Below, piece after piece: positions 14,926-18,627 of a stretch of 18,627 nucleotides of DNA (the first letter of the stretch is position 1; the number at the start of each line of letters is the position of its first letter). The notes under the pieces were generated by a model. That model worked only from the letters and a program-made list of their open reading frames with translations. It was not told where the DNA came from and made no database searches. The stretch spans positions 1-18,627 of the forward strand of contig JAGLYY010000190.1 in assembly GCA_023131935.1 (NCBI GenBank). The letters run 5' to 3'. The stretch is from Spirochaetales bacterium. GTDB taxonomy: Bacteria; Spirochaetota; Spirochaetia; JAGLYY01. The position numbers and the translations under genes are program-made.

Positions 14926-16053
14926 TCATTCTCCCGAAACCACAGAAACCCCTTTCACGAGTTCCTGCAGATCCGGCAGTCTCTTCTGATAGTAATCCTT
15001 CCAGATCTGAGGGATAGAGGCCGCGTCAAGATTTTCATAGGGAAGCACTACCATACCGTACTCAGGGTGCCGGTAATTAACGATAAGATAGGGATCCACA
15101 GATTCCAGGGTGCTTCCATTCTCAGTTTTCCTGACAATCACCCGGAATATTGCTGACTCTCCGGTGTCAGCCCGATGGGGGTCCTCCTCCGCCGGATTCA
15201 GCGTCCAGGTTTGTCCTGAAATGAAATTTCCATTGGACATGATGATGAGGGAGGTCTTTCCATCATGTTCCAGAGCCTCCCAGGGCTGAAGGACGTGGGG
15301 ATGATGAGACCAGATTATGTCCGCGCCGTTTCGCGCAAGTTCTCTGAGGAACTCCGCTTTATCCCTGTGCGGTTCGGGGGCATATTCAATGCCGTCGTGA
15401 AAAGAGAGGACAAAGAGATCATATCGGGAGCTTTGGTTTCGGACCACGTCAAGAAGGTCCTGTTTTACAATATCATTACGGTAATTTACCAGGTAAACGA
15501 GCTCCTTACCCTTTGCAAGATTCACAAAGGCGGTTACTGCCATAAAGCCAATCTTCCATCCACCGTAATCGATCTCTTCAACGATGAACCCGTCAAACTG
15601 GTTGGTCTTAATCCCTGAAAACCGTATCCCCTTTTCGGCCTGAAACTCCTCTATAACCTTAAAGGTCTGACGGACCGAATCAGCCCCCTGATCTGTTATA
15701 TGATTGTTGGCAAGAGAAAAGATATCTACTCCTGCTTCTATCGCCGCGTCCACATAAGAAGGATGAACATTAAACCGGGGATAATTGGACATGGGGAGCC
15801 GCGGGTCAATGGGGAATTCAAGATTGCCAAAGCTTAAATCATCGGCCTGAAGGACCTCCACTACCCCCTCCCAGATAAAATTATAGGGGGTCCGGGAATA
15901 ATTCACATCGTGGGCCATGATATCTCCGATAAAGGAGAGAGAAAGGGTCTCCCTGACCGGTTCCACATCCGAAGCTCTTACGGCAATAACAACCCCAAAA
16001 ACAGTAACGGCCAAAAGAAGAATAATCAGACCATACAGTACATACCAGCGCAT
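14926..16053 (-). CDS. membrane-anchored CapA-like metallophosphatase
   Basis: Protein of 375 residues of the poly-gamma-glutamate capsule CapA family (PGA_cap), a calcineurin-like phosphoesterase fold. Residues about 4-26 form one membrane segment, so the catalytic part is probably outside the cytoplasm. Motifs in order: FIGDIMAHD (41-49), FGNLEFP (75-81), SLANNHITDQG (113-123), SFHDGIEY (217-224), GADIIWSHHPHVLQPWE (243-259) and SNGNF (273-277). The metal-binding Asp, Asn and His residues are kept. In Bacillus CapA serves polyglutamate export, but most homologues in other phyla have no proven role and no capB/capC lies nearby, so the capsule role should not be assumed. GGGGAG lies about 15 bases upstream of the ATG, an unusually long gap. 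The gene follows the lipase gene by 57 bp. Confidence 0.9.
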   Translation of the reverse strand: MRWYVLYGLIILLLAVTVFGVVIAVRASDVEPVRETLSLSFIGDIMAHDVNYSRTPYNFIWEGVVEVLQADDLSFGNLEFPIDPRLPMSNYPRFNVHPSYVDAAIEAGVDIFSLANNHITDQGADSVRQTFKVIEEFQAEKGIRFSGIKTNQFDGFIVEEIDYGGWKIGFMAVTAFVNLAKGKELVYLVNYRNDIVKQDLLDVVRNQSSRYDLFVLSFHDGIEYAPEPHRDKAEFLRELARNGADIIWSHHPHVLQPWEALEHDGKTSLIIMSNGNFISGQTWTLNPAEEDPHRADTGESAIFRVIVRKTENGSTLESVDPYLIVNYRHPEYGMVVLPYENLDAASIPQIWKDYYQKRLPDLQELVKGVSVVSGE

Positions 16054-16110
16054 AAAACTATTATGAAGCTCCCCTTCCCGGATGTCCAGTAGGAAATATT
16101 GGTTCGTTAA

Positions 16111-17049
16111 TCAATTTCTTTCCATGTGTCCCTGTATCCAGGTATAGATATCCTCGTATACCTCATTCCGGTTGATTTCATTTAGAACTTCATGCCGTGC
16201 TCCGGGGTACAATTTAAATGTTACATCTTCGATTCCCTTTTTCTTATAGGATCTGAATACCTGCCGGGACCCCTTAGCAAATCGGCTCACAGGATCCCGG
16301 GTGCCGGAGATGAAGAAAACCGGGAGATTTTTTGGGATTCCCCCCAACGAATCCTTACTGAAAAGGTTTGAAAAGCCCATCTGAAGATCACTGAATAATC
16401 CGGTCCTGGGGATAAAACCGCAGCAAGAATCGGTGATATATTCATCCACCACTGACTCATCCCTGCATAACCAATCGAACTTTGTTCTGTTCGGTTTGAA
16501 AGAACGGTTATACCCCCCAAAAAGCATTGAATCAAGTTCAGAACTGCGGCTGATTGGTCCTGTCTTTCGAAGCTCCTTGTTAATCAGCCATTTTCCAACT
16601 GTATTAAACAGCAAGGAACTGCCGGAGGTTCCCGATAGAATTACTCCTGAGATCTCTTCACCGGATTCAGAGATATAGTGACGGGACATCAGCGAACCCA
16701 TGCTGTGGCCTAACAGAAAACAGGGAAGAGAGGGATATTCCTTTTTCAGGAACCGGGTAATCTCCCTGAGATCTTCGATAACTCTTTCCCATCCGTCTTT
16801 CACGGCAAAAAGCCCCTGGTCATGGTCCTGTTCGACAGTTTTACCATGTCCCCGGTGATCATTAGCGCAGACAATGAACCCTTTTGTAGACATAAACCTG
16901 GCGAACTTCCGATAGCGCCCTCCATGCTCCCCGAGGCCATGTGCTACCTGTACCATTCCCACAGGATCCATACTTAAAGGAGGCAGCCAGAGGTACAATT
17001 GAAGGTTTTTCCCGTCGGATACTGTCAGTTTTATCTCTTTCTCCCGCAT
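16111..17049 (-). CDS. alpha/beta hydrolase, monoacylglycerol-lipase (lysophospholipase) type
   Basis: Cytosolic hydrolase of 312 residues without a signal peptide. The Hydrolase_4/PldB-type pattern is clear: VAHGLGEHGGRY, then ANDHRGHGKT, then the nucleophile elbow GHSMGS (Ser about 136), then the acid in SGTRDPVS and the catalytic His in GARHEVLNE. The triad is therefore complete. Members cleave monoacylglycerols or lysophospholipids; the natural substrate is not known here. AAGGAGGAG (17064-17056) lies 6 bases before the ATG, one of the strongest ribosome sites in the window. It begins the minus-strand series lipase-capA-yigZ-vWA and is divergent from the nuoE/nuoF genes across a 269-bp AT-rich gap. 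Confidence 0.93.
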   Translation of the reverse strand: MREKEIKLTVSDGKNLQLYLWLPPLSMDPVGMVQVAHGLGEHGGRYRKFARFMSTKGFIVCANDHRGHGKTVEQDHDQGLFAVKDGWERVIEDLREITRFLKKEYPSLPCFLLGHSMGSLMSRHYISESGEEISGVILSGTSGSSLLFNTVGKWLINKELRKTGPISRSSELDSMLFGGYNRSFKPNRTKFDWLCRDESVVDEYITDSCCGFIPRTGLFSDLQMGFSNLFSKDSLGGIPKNLPVFFISGTRDPVSRFAKGSRQVFRSYKKKGIEDVTFKLYPGARHEVLNEINRNEVYEDIYTWIQGHMERN

Positions 17050-17097
17050 ACAACTCTCCTCCTTTTAGTATACACCACAAATGGGGCTCAAAGCACG

Positions 17098-17305
17098 TCA
17101 AATTGTTCATTGTTTTTAGTTTATCGCATTCACCTATTATTTTATCTTTAATAATTATAATAAATATCTTATACGATATATTATTATCATATTAGAATTA
17201 TATAATCACAATATTCATCTTATATGGTCTTTTCACGCTTTCATTTTCTTTTTTATTAGGTTATTTTAAATATACATGCTACGATAACACATACATATAC
17301 ATCAA
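17098..17305. other. AT-rich divergent intergenic region
   Basis: About 200 bp with only around a quarter G+C, sharply below the flanking genes. It holds many TATA- and TTTT-rich hexamers (for example TATAATAAATATC, GATATATTATTATC), so -10 boxes cannot be chosen with confidence. No open frame of interest and no clear FNR or Rex palindrome was found by eye. It must contain the promoter of the nuoE operon and probably that of the lipase gene. Confidence 0.6.
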
Positions 17306-17318
17306 AAGGAGTGACACA

Positions 17319-17855
17319 ATGAGTACCAGGGTTGAATCCATTGAAACTCAAAAGTTCACCATGCATGAGGGTGGGGAACTGCAGGTTGAACAGATATTCC
17401 CAATCCTTGATGACATTATGGAAGGGTTCAGTGATACCGGGGGTGCTTTGATCCCGGTTCTGCAGTCTGCTCAAAACCTGCTCGGTTATCTGCCCAAAGA
17501 GATCCTGAAGCATATCAGCGAGAGGCTTGAAATTCCCTACAGCGAAGTAACCGGGGTTGTTTCTTTCTATTCTTACTTCTCCACCGTCCCCCGGGGAAAA
17601 TTCATTATCCGGGTTTGTCTTGGAACGGCCTGTTATGTTCGCGGGGGTAAAGAGGTCCTGGAAGGTTTTAAAAAACTTATCGGAATAAATGTGGGGGAGA
17701 CAACAGAAGACCGGGAATTTTCCCTTGAAGTCGGCCGCTGTTTTGGCGCCTGCGGCCTCGCGCCGGTTGTCATGATAAATGAGGATGTTCATCAGCGTGT
17801 CCGTCCTGCCCGGCTGAAAGAATTGCTCTCCCAATATGGAGGTGATGAATCATGA
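17319..17855 (+). CDS. nuoE: NuoE-like [2Fe-2S] subunit (HndA/HydC type)
   Basis: Thioredoxin-fold [2Fe-2S] protein of 178 residues, the size of NuoE and HndA. The helical N-terminal part (LIPVLQSAQNLLGYLPKEI) precedes VTGVVSFYSYFSTVPRGK. The four cluster ligands are C100 and C105 (CLGTAC) and C141 and C145 (CFGAC). In complex I, NuoE pairs with NuoF to oxidise NADH; in multimeric [FeFe]-hydrogenases the HydC/HndA homologue does the same job. Because the next gene has an extra N-terminal ferredoxin-like domain, the hydrogenase type is more likely than complex I. AAGGAG (17306-17311) is 7 bases before the ATG, and the stop overlaps the next start (ATGA). Confidence 0.93.
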   Translation: MSTRVESIETQKFTMHEGGELQVEQIFPILDDIMEGFSDTGGALIPVLQSAQNLLGYLPKEILKHISERLEIPYSEVTGVVSFYSYFSTVPRGKFIIRVCLGTACYVRGGKEVLEGFKKLIGINVGETTEDREFSLEVGRCFGACGLAPVVMINEDVHQRVRPARLKELLSQYGGDES

Positions 17856-18627
17856 AAGAGGTACTACAGCGTATTTCCCTCACCGATCTTCCCACGATCC
17901 GTGAGAAGATAATAACCTTTAGAAAGAAGACAAAAACTGAAATTCTGCTCTGCGCGGGCGCGGGCTGTATCGCGTCGGGGGCTATTGAGCTCAAAGAAGT
18001 CTTGGAAAAAGAGATATCTCAACGCAACCTTGATGTGGAAGTTCGGGAAACAGGGTGCATGGGGCCATGCTCCCGGGGACCTGTCCTCATGATACAACCC
18101 CAGGGGACAATCTATGAAGGCCTCATTCCTGAACACGCGGAGAAAATCGTAACCGGTCACCTGATCGGCGGAAAGATAGTTGAGGAATTTTCCCATCGGA
18201 ACATACATGATGATACTCCTGCCCCTACAATGGAACAATCTGATTTCTTTAAAAATCAGGAAAAGATCGTCCTTAGAAATTGCGGACGGATTGATCCTCT
18301 AAATATCATGGATTACATCGCCGAGGATGGGTACCAGGCTCTGGCCAACACTATCACTGAATTATCCCGGGAAGAAGTTATAGAAATAATAAAGAGATCG
18401 GGACTCAGGGGGCGTGGTGGGGCCGGATTCCCAACCTGGCTCAAGTGGCGCTTTACCAAAGAGGCTGCGGGAGATGTGAAATATGTCCTGTGCAACGCCG
18501 ACGAAGGGGACCCGGGAGCATTCATGGACCGGAGTGTACTGGAAGGTGATCCGCACAGTCTGATCGAAGGGATGGCCATCGCCGCCTACGCCATCGGCGC
18601 CCGGAAGGGATATGTCTACGTTCGGGC
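17852..18627 (+). CDS. nuoF: NuoF-like flavoprotein subunit with N-terminal [2Fe-2S] domain (HydB/HndC type), 3' end outside window
   Basis: First 258 codons of an NADH-binding flavoprotein. Residues about 25-110 are a thioredoxin-like ferredoxin domain with four Cys (C34, C39, C69, C73). This domain is absent from complex I NuoF but present in HydB/HndC of NAD(P)-dependent and electron-bifurcating [FeFe]-hydrogenases. After a linker the NuoF core starts: LRGRGGAGFPT (185-195), the glycine-rich loop of the FMN/NADH region, and NADEGDPGAFMDR (215-227). The usual Gly after FPT is Trp196. GGAGGTGAT (17838-17846), an almost perfect anti-Shine-Dalgarno match, is 5 bases from the ATG, which overlaps the nuoE stop by four bases. 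The catalytic hydrogenase subunit expected downstream is not visible, so that role remains an inference. Confidence 0.93.
   Translation, partial: MKEVLQRISLTDLPTIREKIITFRKKTKTEILLCAGAGCIASGAIELKEVLEKEISQRNLDVEVRETGCMGPCSRGPVLMIQPQGTIYEGLIPEHAEKIVTGHLIGGKIVEEFSHRNIHDDTPAPTMEQSDFFKNQEKIVLRNCGRIDPLNIMDYIAEDGYQALANTITELSREEVIEIIKRSGLRGRGGAGFPTWLKWRFTKEAAGDVKYVLCNADEGDPGAFMDRSVLEGDPHSLIEGMAIAAYAIGARKGYVYVR

Noticed and set aside
14119..15156. 345-codon open frame on the plus strand
   Set aside because: It is antisense to three recognisable minus-strand genes (vWA lipoprotein, YigZ, CapA-like) and its peptide matches no family I know.
14926..16053. Capsule (poly-gamma-glutamate) synthesis locus
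   Set aside because: Only a CapA-like gene is present; no capB or capC is nearby, so the pathway cannot be claimed.
17068..17073. TATACT as -10 box of the lipase gene (minus strand)
   Set aside because: A start 7 bases downstream would fall in the ribosome site and the TTGACG upstream is 23 bp away, too far for a -35.
17256..17834. 192-codon minus-strand frame opposite nuoE
   Set aside because: It is a shadow of a well-supported NuoE gene and has no family features.

Overview
The window (about 18.6 kb, roughly 48% G+C by eye) looks like ordinary chromosomal DNA of an anaerobic or facultative bacterium. The mix fits a member of the Spirochaetota best: TPR, HDOD and metallo-beta-lactamase (MBL)-fold genes in one operon, a large orphan protein I associate with spirochaetes, a vWA/CsgG-like lipoprotein, ThyX, and NuoE/NuoF-type hydrogenase subunits. 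That assignment is an inference from family content, not proven by any marker here. No phage genes, transposase or CRISPR array are visible.

Layout. 1-662 (minus) is the N-terminal third of uvrC, cut by the left edge. 846-6717 (plus) is a tight four-gene operon: a secreted LamG-like/FN3 protein, an 855-residue TPR protein with a long Glu/Pro-rich tail, an HDOD protein and an MBL-fold hydrolase. The first three genes overlap or abut at start/stop codons. 6707-8662 (minus) encodes a receiver-GAF-PAS-HisKA_2 histidine kinase whose stop overlaps that of the MBL gene. Back-to-back promoters around 8689-8740 serve the kinase and, in the other direction, a tRNA-Ala(CGC) followed 26 bp later by a 798-residue orphan protein. 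The C-terminus of that protein looks like a GGDEF domain that has lost its active site.

11266-17049 is a minus-strand series. Upstream to downstream it holds an alpha/beta hydrolase (monoacylglycerol-lipase type), a membrane-anchored CapA-like metallophosphatase, a YigZ/IMPACT protein, a vWA lipoprotein with a C-terminal CsgG-like domain, a 331-bp gap and thyX. The gap is filled largely by an unusual array of AGGCTRT-type repeats whose two halves face each other. 17050-17318 is a strongly AT-rich divergent intergenic region. At the right edge (plus) are nuoE-like and nuoF-like genes. The NuoF-like protein carries the extra N-terminal [2Fe-2S] domain typical of HydB/HndC, so the pair probably begins an NAD(P)-dependent, possibly electron-bifurcating, [FeFe]-hydrogenase operon that continues outside the window.

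The most interesting points are: the inverted 7/8-15-bp repeat array (12145-12423); the kinase receiver with Glu in place of the phospho-accepting Asp; the degenerate GGDEF-like tail of the orphan protein; the vWA-CsgG-like fusion lipoprotein; and the operon joining an exported adhesion-type protein to cytosolic TPR/HDOD/MBL proteins.
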